Shown here piece after piece: positions 54,402 through 63,398 of a stretch of DNA of 64,000 bases (its first letter is position 1; each line of letters starts with the position of its first letter). The DNA comes from Marivirga harenae (GTDB taxonomy: Bacteria > Bacteroidota > Bacteroidia > Cytophagales > Cyclobacteriaceae), in NCBI RefSeq assembly GCF_030534335.1, contig NZ_CP130565.1, forward strand, positions 1,385,501-1,449,500, given 5' to 3'. The notes under the pieces were generated by a model, which ran no database searches, had not been told where the DNA came from, and was given only the letters and a program-made list of their open reading frames with translations. A program made the position numbers and the translations under genes.

Positions 54402-54938
54402 ATGAGGAAATTAGCCAATGAAGAATTGAATCGATTGGAAGTTGATGACTTCAAAAAGGTGAAGAAAAATCCAATCGTTTTGGTGTTAGATAACGTCAGG
54501 AGCATGAATAATGTAGGTTCTGCCTTTAGAACGGGAGATGCATTTTTAATTGAAAAAATTTATTTATGCGGAATAACCGCCCAACCCCCTCATAGAGAAA
54601 TTAATAAAACGGCACTCGGGGCAACCGAAACTGTAGAATGGGAGCATTTTGAAAGCACATTGGAGGCGATTGAAAAACTAAAAAAAGACGGGTATAAAAT
54701 CTTGAGTGTTGAACAAGCTGAGAATAGTTTGAGTTTAGAGAAATTCACTCCTGAACCGCATGAAAAATATGCCTATGTTTTCGGTAATGAGGTTTATGGC
54801 GTTGAGCAAGAAGTCGTGGATCAAAGTGATCATTGTTTGGAAATCCCCCAATTCGGCACTAAACATTCTTTGAATATTTCGGTGAGTATTGGGGTGGTGC
54901 TGTGGCATACTGTTTTTAAAAGCGGTATGGTAAGATAA
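54402..54938 (+). CDS. TrmH/SpoU-family RNA 2'-O-methyltransferase
   Basis: A 178-residue SPOUT enzyme that methylates ribose 2'-OH in tRNA or rRNA. The knotted-fold motifs are visible: motif 1 VRSMNNVGSAFRTGDAF, motif 2 YVFGNEVYGVEQEV, and motif 3 IPQFGTKHSLNISVSIGVVLWH. It lacks the extra N-terminal RNA-binding domain of RlmB, so the target RNA is uncertain (TrmH-like tRNA G18 or another). It is divergent from mutS with 47 bases between start codons. Confidence 0.93.
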   Translation: MRKLANEELNRLEVDDFKKVKKNPIVLVLDNVRSMNNVGSAFRTGDAFLIEKIYLCGITAQPPHREINKTALGATETVEWEHFESTLEAIEKLKKDGYKILSVEQAENSLSLEKFTPEPHEKYAYVFGNEVYGVEQEVVDQSDHCLEIPQFGTKHSLNISVSIGVVLWHTVFKSGMVR

Positions 54939-54966
54939 GTTTAAATCATTCTTTGGTATAGTAAAA

Positions 54967-55134
54967 GACACCCCTATAATCCCCTCAAGCGGATAGATCG
55001 CTCAGATTTATATCAGCAATAAATAATTAATTTTATCAATGCTTATGACTACAATTTGATAAAGTGGAAATATCAAATTAAAAGCAAAAGTAATTTCGTA
55101 CGTCTCCCCCCTTGAGGGGGGCGAAGGGGGTGTC
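54967..55134. repeat. Inverted-repeat interspersed element
   Basis: GACACCCCTATAATCCCCTC at the left and the complementary-type GAGGGGGGCGAAGGGGGTGTC at the right bound about 110 AT-rich bases. The right end also has its own stem CCCCCCTTGAGGGGGG. This GACACCCCC...CCTCAAGGGGG repeat type occurs widely between genes in Bacteroidota. No ORF inside; it fills the gap between two convergent genes and may work as a terminator. Confidence 0.65.
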
Positions 55135-55239
55135 GATTGAAAAGAATCTGCTAGATAAGGCTCTTAAGGAAGTTTTCAGCTTTTATTTAGTGCGTGGGAT
55201 CAGCAATCCTCACCAAAAAGACACTGGCGACTGTGTGAA

Positions 55240-57672
55240 TTAAAACTTCAAATCCAAAGTCACATAAAAGTTTCTCCCTGCAGAAGGGATAATTCCAGGG
55301 CCAGGATAGCCAACAGCTCTTCTAGTAAAATAATAGTTATTCGTTAAATTATTGATACCTGCTTCAAGCTGAGCAAATTTGTATTTGTATTTTGCACTCA
55401 AATCTAGGACGTGAAATGAAGGGATGACCCCATCCACTCCGGTTGCAGTTCTCTTAGCATTTGTAGCTTCAGTGAATTGTTCACTCAAATAGGTGAATTG
55501 CAAAGTGGAAGAAAAGTTTTTCCAATTGTAATTGATACCGGTCTTGATATTCAAATCCGGGACTAACTCCACTTTATTTCCAGCAATGGAGCTTTCCATA
55601 TTGTCTTCAGCATACCGTCCTCTAATAAACGCGGCATTTAAAAAAGTACTAATTTCATGAATGGGTTGCGGGTTTAAAAATTTACTCCAGTTCATTTCTG
55701 TATATGATTCAATTCCTGCGATCGCTGCATTCCCAACATTGGTTCTATATCGATAGATTCTTGGGAAACCATCGATAGCATCATCATAGCGTAAAAGCGC
55801 TCCTAATCTGTCATTGTAGGCCAAATAGAATAAGCTCCAGTCGAAATTTAAAAAGTCGCTATAATTACCTCTGAAACCCAAATCAGCATTGTAACCGCTT
55901 TCATCTTGCAAATTAGGATCAACCAAAATATTGGTGTTATTAACCCTTAGGTCATTAAAGTTTATGCCTCTATAGTTCATGGAGATATTTCCATAGACTT
56001 CTAAATCAGCTGGGGTTTTGTAACTCACGCCTAAGCCGGCCAACATAAAAGATCTATCTAAATTCTTAGATTCATAAATAGTGGTATCAAAAATGATATC
56101 TCCTGCCAGATTTTCTACCATATTTCGGTAGTAGCCAGTGCTATTGGTGCTGATATATTCCCATCTTAAACCCGGTGTAATGCTTAACCTATTATTGACA
56201 TTAATTATATTTTCAGCAAAGAGCGCCACGTTTTCCGAAGGGTAACTAAAAGATAAGTCTTCTAAATTAGCAGGATTATTATATTGGAAATCAGCATCAA
56301 AGCCTGCTGGTCCTAACCCCTGACGCTGTTGTGTATTTCCTCTAAAGTACCTTGCACCAACGGCTAATGCTTGAATTTGACCCATAAAATCGTATCGATG
56401 CAATAATCTTAATTCAGAGCCAAGGTTCTCATAATCATCCCAAAGTAGATTTCGTTCTTCTTCAGGAAAATCAGCTTGAGTTACTCTTTCCAAATTACCC
56501 AATGCTTTTCTGGAGCCAACTAAGCCAAATGTCTTCCAGTTTAGCTTAGTTCTATCATTAATTCGGTAGTCTAGAATGATAGCAGGTATATTCCATTCAA
56601 TTCCAAACCAGTTTCGCTCTCTAACTGATTGCCTTGGATCTTGCTCAAAAAGATTATCAGTTAATCCACCGGCTTGTTGAGCCAAATAATCCATATGCGT
56701 AAACTCAAAGCATAAATATAATTTATCACCTATATCGAAATTCACATCTGCAAATAATGTATTGGATTCAAATGATTCGTTATCTCTAAACCCATCGCCT
56801 TGTTTTCTCTGATAAAAAACAAAGTAATCCAATTTCTCAGTATTACCAGAAAGGCTATTGTAAGAGCTCAATAATCCAAAAGAACCCGCTGTATTTCTTG
56901 TATGAAATTGGACAGGCTTTCCTTCTGGAGCTTTCTTAAATAAGAAATTGATCATGCCTCCAAATTGAGAGCCATATTGCAAAGAGGCCGCGCCTCTCAC
57001 TACCTCAATTTTAGAAAGAGCCTCAACAGGTGGAGTATAGTAGCTTTCTGGGTAGCCTAACGGATCAGCTGAAATATCATATCCATTTTGGCGCGTATTA
57101 AAATTTGAGGTTCTGTTAGGGTTTAATCCTCTTCCGCCAATTCCCAATTGAAGACCACCACCATCACTTTCCCATATGTTTAAGCCCGGCACTTTTGCAA
57201 ATACCTGTCGAGCATTATTTGTGGCTAAATTACCGTTGATTTGATCAACAGCTATCACTTCATTTTTCTTGGCTTCATATATCAGTGTTCCTTCTACAGG
57301 ATTAAGCCTTGTAATATTAAAAACCTTTGATTTTTTACCGATGGTTTTTACTTCTTCTAAAGTTTCCAGTAAGGGTTTTAAAGTAAAGTTGATGGTTTCC
57401 CAATTGCCATGTAATTCAATCTCTTTGATTTCACTTTGTCTCCCTAAGTAAAATGCAGCTATCTTATATTTACCTTCGGGCAGATTTAGTTTATAATTTC
57501 CATTGCCATCGGTCACAGCTTTTTGATTACTATCTAAGACGAAAATTTCAGCTAATTCAATTCCTTTTTCACTCTCAGAATCTTCAACTACTCCTCTTAT
57601 ACCTTGAGCAAATAAAGAATTAGTAAATGCACTAATCAATAATATGACAATATAGATATTCGGTTTTCTCAT
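55240..57672 (-). CDS. TonB-dependent receptor of an iron-uptake operon
   Basis: An 810-residue outer-membrane receptor: signal peptide (MRKPNIYIVILLISAFTNSLFAQ), a carboxypeptidase-like regulatory domain (GIRGVVEDSESEKGIELAEIFV), a plug domain (VFAKVPGLNIWESDGGGLQLGIGGRGLNP and the KIEVVRGAASLQYGSQFGG block) and a beta barrel ending in LDLKF. The plug lines up with Fe(III) dicitrate/FecA-like receptors. Its ATG overlaps the upstream HTTM stop (ATGA). Last gene of the four-gene operon starting at 61215. The ferric substrate is not determined. Confidence 0.93.
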   Translation of the reverse strand: MRKPNIYIVILLISAFTNSLFAQGIRGVVEDSESEKGIELAEIFVLDSNQKAVTDGNGNYKLNLPEGKYKIAAFYLGRQSEIKEIELHGNWETINFTLKPLLETLEEVKTIGKKSKVFNITRLNPVEGTLIYEAKKNEVIAVDQINGNLATNNARQVFAKVPGLNIWESDGGGLQLGIGGRGLNPNRTSNFNTRQNGYDISADPLGYPESYYTPPVEALSKIEVVRGAASLQYGSQFGGMINFLFKKAPEGKPVQFHTRNTAGSFGLLSSYNSLSGNTEKLDYFVFYQRKQGDGFRDNESFESNTLFADVNFDIGDKLYLCFEFTHMDYLAQQAGGLTDNLFEQDPRQSVRERNWFGIEWNIPAIILDYRINDRTKLNWKTFGLVGSRKALGNLERVTQADFPEEERNLLWDDYENLGSELRLLHRYDFMGQIQALAVGARYFRGNTQQRQGLGPAGFDADFQYNNPANLEDLSFSYPSENVALFAENIINVNNRLSITPGLRWEYISTNSTGYYRNMVENLAGDIIFDTTIYESKNLDRSFMLAGLGVSYKTPADLEVYGNISMNYRGINFNDLRVNNTNILVDPNLQDESGYNADLGFRGNYSDFLNFDWSLFYLAYNDRLGALLRYDDAIDGFPRIYRYRTNVGNAAIAGIESYTEMNWSKFLNPQPIHEISTFLNAAFIRGRYAEDNMESSIAGNKVELVPDLNIKTGINYNWKNFSSTLQFTYLSEQFTEATNAKRTATGVDGVIPSFHVLDLSAKYKYKFAQLEAGINNLTNNYYFTRRAVGYPGPGIIPSAGRNFYVTLDLKF

Positions 57673-59006
57673 TGATTATAAGGCAATACCCAATTTTTGT
57701 GTTGATAACTATTTTTTACTGTCGCCAAATTAACCGCAGGATCAATGAAAGGGCGGCTACCCTTTCCGTTGATGGTCGCATAGCTTTCCACGAATACTTC
57801 CACTTCCGAATTATAATCAGATTGATATTGATCCCTGAGGAAATGGGCAAATTGCAGTATCATATCCGGTTGAGTATTCATCATTTTTTCCTGTACCGGA
57901 GTTAAATATTGGCTTGGAATTACTTCAAATGCCTTATTTTTTTCAGGTAGGTTTACTGTGAATTGTGTATAGCCCACCTTTTCCATTAGCATTACCCGCC
58001 AAGAAAAACGATAACCCTGCTCAGTCCAAAACAACTTCCCAGGATATAATGCATATCTGAACGGCAATAAAATTTGCAAGCCGAAGAAGATTATTAAGAA
58101 ATACTGTAAAACAATTGGTTTGTAGAAGTAAGAAGAGTGGGTTAGAAGCGGTTTTTGTATAGGCATGATTTTGTGCCAAAGTTTTTTATGGAAATCTTCC
58201 GAGAAGAATATGAGCGTACTAACCACCATGATGTAAGGAAACATTCCGATTTGGAAGAGAGCGGCTGTCATGAAATGGAAAACAATAACTGTTAGATAAG
58301 CAAAAATTCTTGTTCTTTTCCATAACAAGAAAAAAGGAATAGACAGATCATAAAAAGCGCCAAACCAGCTGAATAAGTAGGCGGTTAATTTATAATTTAG
58401 TAATGGTCCAATGATAGGGGTGTCCGCTCTTGAAGGGAGCCATATCTTTAAAGGAAGAGCCTCTAATAACCAGTCAGCTTGGAGTTTAGCCAGTCCGGCA
58501 AAGCAATAGACCAATGTTAATTGCAAAATAATAATGTGGATGCTCCAAGCTGGAACATAAAATTCTTGCTTCTTTTTGCGCCAAGCATCAAGTGAATAGG
58601 CTTTATGCGCTGGCACGAGGATCAACAAGAAAGCAATGATGCTCACAAAATAGTAATGATTGAGATAATTGGTTTTATCTATCAGCTCTACATAAGTGAA
58701 ACTTACGAAAAACAAGGTTGCGCTCCATCTGTAAAAGGCTCCTAGTGCAATTCCAATTGCAGCAATTCCCATCAGGGCAAAAAGGATATACATACCTGGC
58801 TCTCCCCATGACTGAATCCACTCGAAACCTAAATATGGAAAGTAGAAGTCAGGATCAATGTATTGCTTGGCAATCCAACCATTAGCCCAAAAGCGAATTA
58901 TGGAGGCTAGCATCATAATACCAAAAGCTACCCGAAAGGTAGCTAATGGTGCAATATGCTTTACTTGATTGAGGCGATATTTGGGAAGCCACTTAGTCAC
59001 CGTCAT
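57669..59006 (-). CDS. HTTM-domain membrane protein
   Basis: A 445-residue inner-membrane protein of the HTTM (vitamin-K-dependent gamma-carboxylase-like) family. At least eight hydrophobic spans are seen, with the start APLATFRVAFGIMMLASIIRFW, the loop WAKQYIDPDFYFPYLGFEW, and YCFAGLAKLQADWLLEALPLKIWL. A soluble periplasmic C-terminal part follows the last span. In Bacteroidota this protein is often found between imelysin and a TonB receptor, and its biochemical role there is unknown. It overlaps both neighbours (14 bases upstream, 4 downstream), so translation is coupled. Confidence 0.9.
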   Translation of the reverse strand: MTVTKWLPKYRLNQVKHIAPLATFRVAFGIMMLASIIRFWANGWIAKQYIDPDFYFPYLGFEWIQSWGEPGMYILFALMGIAAIGIALGAFYRWSATLFFVSFTYVELIDKTNYLNHYYFVSIIAFLLILVPAHKAYSLDAWRKKKQEFYVPAWSIHIIILQLTLVYCFAGLAKLQADWLLEALPLKIWLPSRADTPIIGPLLNYKLTAYLFSWFGAFYDLSIPFFLLWKRTRIFAYLTVIVFHFMTAALFQIGMFPYIMVVSTLIFFSEDFHKKLWHKIMPIQKPLLTHSSYFYKPIVLQYFLIIFFGLQILLPFRYALYPGKLFWTEQGYRFSWRVMLMEKVGYTQFTVNLPEKNKAFEVIPSQYLTPVQEKMMNTQPDMILQFAHFLRDQYQSDYNSEVEVFVESYATINGKGSRPFIDPAVNLATVKNSYQHKNWVLPYNQ

Positions 59007-60111
59007 TATCTTGGAAAGTGATAGAAACAGACATAGCTGAAGTCATATCCACCTTTATTAATGGGATTACAGCTTGTAGAGCATTGTACACCTCAACCAA
59101 TTGACTTCCCTCAGCGGAGGCTACCTCACTGTAAGGATTGGAAATTTTCTCCATTTCTTCCAGGGCCAAGGTTTTTTGATTGATAATGGCCACACTTAAA
59201 TCTTGATCATCACGTGTTTTGGCATTTAGGGCTAATAAATAGTCATCTAAACCAAGACCATCTTCATTGGCATTGAAGTGTTCTCCTTTAAAAACCTGTA
59301 TGGAGGATAGAACTGCTTTTTCTGCTAATTCACCAGACCAACCAGAGTAAAAGGCTTCCACATCCTGAGGAGAAAGCACGCCACCCGTTCTAGGATTACC
59401 CCCTGCAGGAAAACCGATTTTTGCATTTTTAATCCTTATGTCAAATTGAAAATTATATTCATTGACTAATAAGCTGGTTCCACTTCCTACGTCAGTGCCG
59501 GTGTTTCCAACAAAAGTTGATCTATAATCAGGCCAATCTTGTGAAATTATATTAGAAACTGTTTGAATATCTTCCACCAGATCAGTTAAATATTGCAAGC
59601 GATTATTTCCTAAATCAGGATTCCCAAAATATGCAATAACGTCCTCGTTAGTCTCTCCAGTACCGAATAATAGATAATCCAATGCTGGGAAGCCTTTGGC
59701 TGCCACGTTAGAAGCAGAACCCAAAACATAATCTTGTGTATTTATATTTTCTTCAATAACATCCGCTTTGGCAGGGAAGATATTGACTCTGTCCCTTAAA
59801 TTAACATTGGCAACCGGCCCAACTTGCACAAATGCCAAGTGTTGATACACTAACCAGGCTTCTTTCAGTTCAGCACGTAAAACTTCCAAGCTTTCAAGTG
59901 AAATATTTTCATTAAAAGAGTTAGTTGCAACAGAAAGCCCCTCTGCTTCTAAGGCAAAGTTTTCTATAGATGGCTGAATTACATTATCAGCCATATTAAC
60001 TAGAAAAGCCTGTCTGTCAAAATCCACTTTTTCACTGCCTGACTCATTATCACAGGCAGCGAAAAAAACAGAAACTATTAATATGAAGAAAGAAAATCTT
60101 AAATTTCTCAT
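58993..60111 (-). CDS. Imelysin-family lipoprotein
   Basis: A 372-residue lipoprotein (leader ends VFFAACDNE, Cys20). Imelysins, formerly peptidase M75, are two-bundle helical proteins linked to iron uptake rather than proteolysis. The GxHxxE site that defines the family reads GFPALDYLLFG here, so the His and Glu are replaced by Pro and Asp; other family traits, such as AWLVYQHLAFVQVGPV, are intact. It is the second gene of the operon, starting six bases after the DUF4856 gene. A periplasmic or surface iron-binding role is the best reading. Confidence 0.92.
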   Translation of the reverse strand: MRNLRFSFFILIVSVFFAACDNESGSEKVDFDRQAFLVNMADNVIQPSIENFALEAEGLSVATNSFNENISLESLEVLRAELKEAWLVYQHLAFVQVGPVANVNLRDRVNIFPAKADVIEENINTQDYVLGSASNVAAKGFPALDYLLFGTGETNEDVIAYFGNPDLGNNRLQYLTDLVEDIQTVSNIISQDWPDYRSTFVGNTGTDVGSGTSLLVNEYNFQFDIRIKNAKIGFPAGGNPRTGGVLSPQDVEAFYSGWSGELAEKAVLSSIQVFKGEHFNANEDGLGLDDYLLALNAKTRDDQDLSVAIINQKTLALEEMEKISNPYSEVASAEGSQLVEVYNALQAVIPLIKVDMTSAMSVSITFQDNDGD

Positions 60112-60117
60112 TATGTA

Positions 60118-61215
60118 TTATAGTTGGTCTTGAAAATCTTCAAATCCGTAAGCTTCAACCAAAGTCGCTTTTGCAGCATTGATATTATCGGTGGTAATCT
60201 CGTAGAAATTATCACCTAATTCTTCTAAAACCCCATCGATTTCAGCATTGCTTAATTTTTTGTTTGGATTGTATTTCAATGCATGGATGAAAGCCCAAGC
60301 TTCTGATAAAGTATGGTTCCTAATGGCGTCATCTGCAAATGCTTGATTCGCTGCATTCAAATAATGAACAGCTGTTCCAGCGGATACTTTTTCCCATTCA
60401 TTTCTGATGATTTCGATCTGCTCATCTCTAGTTTCTAAATCTTGGTTTGAAATAGCTGCTCGTCCAGTAATGAAGGCATTCATTAAAGCCTCATTTGTGC
60501 CCAGTAAACCATCTCTTCCGTTAGAATATTTACCCCAAAATCTCGCCCCGTCAGGATTTCCTGGGAAATCAGTTGCTACTCCTAAGTAACCAAAGGCCTC
60601 ATCCCAGTGATGCTCCATTGCTGTTCCTTTTCCTTCCTCTATTTCTTCATTATCTACATCCATTTTATCAGAACCCAAATAGATAGAAACTCCTTGGAAA
60701 TAAAAGCATGAGCCCATCAAACCTTTTTCGATATATTGGATATGCTCAATACCGTTAGCATCGAAGAAATATTGTTTTGAACCATCGTTGGAGGTTACAA
60801 CACCTGGTGTTCCATTGCTTCCTACACCGCCATCAGCCTCGGCCGTTGCCGCTGCAAAATCTCTGATGAATTCCTGAAACATGCTGATGTCTCCTTCAAC
60901 TGTTTTATTTTCCAATTCTTTGCTATCAGCTTCATTCAATTCTGTATTGTTAAAAGCATTGTTTTCGTTAGCATACATATCCAACATTGCCTGAGCGTCT
61001 AAAACTTCTCCGTTGTTAGCAGTTTTCATGTAAACTGTTAATTCATCTAACATATCCAATCTTTGGATTTGTCCTGTATAGCTCACATTTTCAAAATCAT
61101 AAGTCGATGGAATTTCATAGTTGCCATCATTTTCACTAACAGTGTTTTCATCGTCACAAGCAGTGAAGGCAAGAGCTGCCAATAGTGATAATCCTAGTAA
61201 TCTTAACTTGATCAT
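60118..61215 (-). CDS. DUF4856-family lipoprotein
   Basis: A 365-residue lipoprotein (leader ends ALAFTACDDE, Cys20). The beginning YDFENVSYTGQIQRLDMLDEL and the motif EHHWDEAFGYLGVATDFPG are characteristic of DUF4856, a Bacteroidota family nearly always next to imelysin and distantly similar to it (a helical protein with HxxxE-type residues). First gene of the operon DUF4856-imelysin-HTTM-TonB receptor. It probably binds iron or an iron complex in the envelope. Its promoter overlaps Fur-like boxes. Confidence 0.93.
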   Translation of the reverse strand: MIKLRLLGLSLLAALAFTACDDENTVSENDGNYEIPSTYDFENVSYTGQIQRLDMLDELTVYMKTANNGEVLDAQAMLDMYANENNAFNNTELNEADSKELENKTVEGDISMFQEFIRDFAAATAEADGGVGSNGTPGVVTSNDGSKQYFFDANGIEHIQYIEKGLMGSCFYFQGVSIYLGSDKMDVDNEEIEEGKGTAMEHHWDEAFGYLGVATDFPGNPDGARFWGKYSNGRDGLLGTNEALMNAFITGRAAISNQDLETRDEQIEIIRNEWEKVSAGTAVHYLNAANQAFADDAIRNHTLSEAWAFIHALKYNPNKKLSNAEIDGVLEELGDNFYEITTDNINAAKATLVEAYGFEDFQDQL

Positions 61216-61237
61216 TTTTTGTAAAATTAATATTTGT

Positions 61238-61317
61238 ATTTAGATTGATTCTAATGATGATGCAAAATTAATTTTATTTAGATTGCTTACAAATAAAAAA
61301 CTACTTTTATTTAGATT
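61238..61317 (-). promoter_or_regulatory. Three Fur-box-like ATTTAGATT repeats
   Basis: ATTTAGATT occurs at 61238-61246, 61276-61284 and 61309-61317, spaced 38 and 33 bp. The first is part of the palindrome-like ATTTAGATTGATTCTAAT, close to the Fur-box type TTTAGA-N-TCTAAA. They surround and overlap the promoter of the iron operon, as expected for Fur repression. A Fur-family regulator is inferred; no regulator gene is in the window. Confidence 0.6.
61263..61293 (-). promoter_or_regulatory. Promoter of the DUF4856-imelysin-HTTM-TonB operon
   Basis: On the minus strand, -33 TTTG (61293-61290) and -7 TAATTTTG (61270-61263) are 19 bases apart, an exact match to the Bacteroidota consensus. The central ATTTAGATT repeat lies in the spacer. 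Predicted start near 61256. Confidence 0.65.
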
Positions 61318-61575
61318 ACATATAAATAATTGCAAAAATGTGTCTTTAAACTATTTTTGAGACCTGTTTGGAGGTGGTTTGAATTACAAGAATAATACTT
61401 GGGTTCAATATTTATAGGGCGTCCTGAAGGGAAATTCATGAATCTGGCTATACAAATTGTAGCGACAATTCAGAATACTCATCATATATATAACTTAATT
61501 GCTATGATTATTTTGAATAATGGTTTTAATGGAATGAGATGTACTCTTACAGTAAATATTTTGAATAATCACTTT

Positions 61576-61737
61576 TTACGGGAATACCGCATAGCCAGTT
61601 GAGCCTGTCGAAATGTCTTGTAAAGAGGACATTACCTTTTTTCCTCCTTCTTTTAATTGATGACAATAGCTTACAGATAAGACGCAGACAAAGATCATAA
61701 GTAAGCTTATCATCAGCCTTCTATATAGGTTATTCAT
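61576..61737 (-). CDS. Possible 53-residue secreted or membrane peptide
   Basis: Reads MNNLYRRLMISLLMIFVCVLSVSYC, a credible signal or anchor sequence, then a short polar part (HQLKEGGKKVMSSLQDIS). The stop is at 61576. It lies in a 700-base region between the iron operon and fumC that otherwise holds only the Fur-like boxes; 61330-61575 shows nothing recognisable. No family known and no clear promoter, so it may be fortuitous. Confidence 0.35.
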   Translation of the reverse strand: MNNLYRRLMISLLMIFVCVLSVSYCHQLKEGGKKVMSSLQDISTGSTGYAVFP

Positions 61738-61923
61738 TTAAGCCTTTCATTTGATGCGGTGCAAAAATATTGGAATTTTCTATCATTTACTAAAAAACTA
61801 TGACTTATTTAATATTTGGTTTGATTATAATCATTTATTAGTATGCTGATTTTCACAGTTTATCATAGCAATTCATGTGATTAGTTGTAATTTTACGCTG
61901 TTAATCGAAAAATACATTTGGAA

Positions 61924-63324
61924 ATGGAATATAGGATTGAAAAAGACACAATGGGTGATGTGAAAGTGCCTGCTGATAAGTATTGGGGCGCCCAAACAGA
62001 AAGAAGTCGAAATAATTTCAAAATAGGTGCTGAAGCCAGTATGCCTTTGGAAATAGTGCACGGCTTTGCTTACCTCAAAAAGGCAGCGGCACATACCAAT
62101 CACGAGTTAGGTGCTTTAAGTGAAGAAAAGAGAGATTTAATCTCAAAGGTTTGTGATGAGATTTTAGATAATCAGCATAACGATCAGTTTCCTTTGGTAG
62201 TGTGGCAAACGGGCTCCGGTACACAATCCAATATGAATGTAAACGAGGTGGTTTCGAACAGAGCTCAGATCTTGGCCGGAAAAACATATGAGGATGATAA
62301 ATTAGTCCATCCTAATGATGATGTGAATAAATCCCAATCATCTAACGATACCTTTCCAACCGGAATGCATATAGCCTGCTATAAAATGGTCATAGAGACT
62401 ACTATTCCCGGGATTGAAAAGTTACGAGATACATTAAAGGATAAATCAAAAGCCTTCGAAAAAGTTGTAAAGATTGGACGGACACATTTAATGGATGCAA
62501 CTCCTTTAACCATAGGTCAGGAATTTTCCGGATATGTTTCACAGTTGGACCACGGCTTGAAAGCGCTGAGAAATACACTTGATCACCTATCGGAGATAGC
62601 GCTGGGCGGAACAGCGGTTGGAACTGGAATTAATACACCAGATGGATATTCGGAATTAGTTGCCAAAAAGATTGCAGAGTTTTCAGGATTGCCATTCCGA
62701 ACGGCTGAAAATAAATTCGAGGCTTTGGCAGCTCATGATGCAATAGTAGAATCTCACGGAGCATTGAAGCAGATTGCTGTTTCATTGAATAAGATCGGAA
62801 ATGATATTCGATTATTAGCTTCAGGACCAAGATCCGGAATTGGTGAAATCATAATTCCAGCAAATGAACCTGGTTCTTCAATCATGCCGGGTAAAGTAAA
62901 TCCTACTCAAGCAGAAGCTTTAACTATGGTTTGTGCTCAAGTAATGGGAAATGATGTTACAATAACAGTAGGGGGCACGCAAGGGCATTATGAATTGAAT
63001 GTTTTCAAACCAGTGATGGCGGCTAATTTTCTTCAGTCCGCAAGATTAATAGGAGATGCGTGTGTATCATTTAATGATAATTGTGCTATTGGAATCGAAC
63101 CCAACTACGAAAGAATTAAAGAACATTTAGATAATTCCTTGATGCTGGTAACTGCATTAAATACCAAAATTGGATATGAGAAGGCAGCCAAGATAGCTAA
63201 GACGGCTCATGAAAATGGTACTAGACTTAAAGATGAGGCTGTTAATCTAGGATTTTTGACCGCAGAGGAATTTGATCAGTGGGTAAAACCAGAGGATATG
63301 ATCGGCAGTTTGAAAAAACAATAA
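61924..63324 (+). CDS. fumC: Class II fumarate hydratase (fumarase C)
   Basis: Interconverts fumarate and L-malate in the citric acid cycle, as an iron-independent homotetramer. The start chosen is ATG at 61924 ([13 protein letters not shown]); a TTG six bases upstream is an alternative. The 466 residues hold [45 protein letters not shown] and the fumarate-lyase signature [10 protein letters not shown] (about 317-326), the last telling fumarase apart from argininosuccinate lyase. Monocistronic. Confidence 0.97.
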   Translation: MEYRIEKDTMGDVKVPADKYWGAQTERSRNNFKIGAEASMPLEIVHGFAYLKKAAAHTNHELGALSEEKRDLISKVCDEILDNQHNDQFPLVVWQTGSGTQSNMNVNEVVSNRAQILAGKTYEDDKLVHPNDDVNKSQSSNDTFPTGMHIACYKMVIETTIPGIEKLRDTLKDKSKAFEKVVKIGRTHLMDATPLTIGQEFSGYVSQLDHGLKALRNTLDHLSEIALGGTAVGTGINTPDGYSELVAKKIAEFSGLPFRTAENKFEALAAHDAIVESHGALKQIAVSLNKIGNDIRLLASGPRSGIGEIIIPANEPGSSIMPGKVNPTQAEALTMVCAQVMGNDVTITVGGTQGHYELNVFKPVMAANFLQSARLIGDACVSFNDNCAIGIEPNYERIKEHLDNSLMLVTALNTKIGYEKAAKIAKTAHENGTRLKDEAVNLGFLTAEEFDQWVKPEDMIGSLKKQ

Positions 63325-63398
63325 ATAGTATTATTTGTCTTTATAGTAGTTATTTACTTACTTTAGTTGTACAAAATTGAATTAACCGAATTGATGAT

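Noticed and set aside
58993-60111. Active M75 peptidase
   Set aside because: The former peptidase label for imelysins is not supported, and the GxHxxE site is changed here.
61399-61602. 67-codon + strand ORF between the iron operon and fumC
   Set aside because: No leader, motif or plausible composition; looks like chance in AT-rich DNA.
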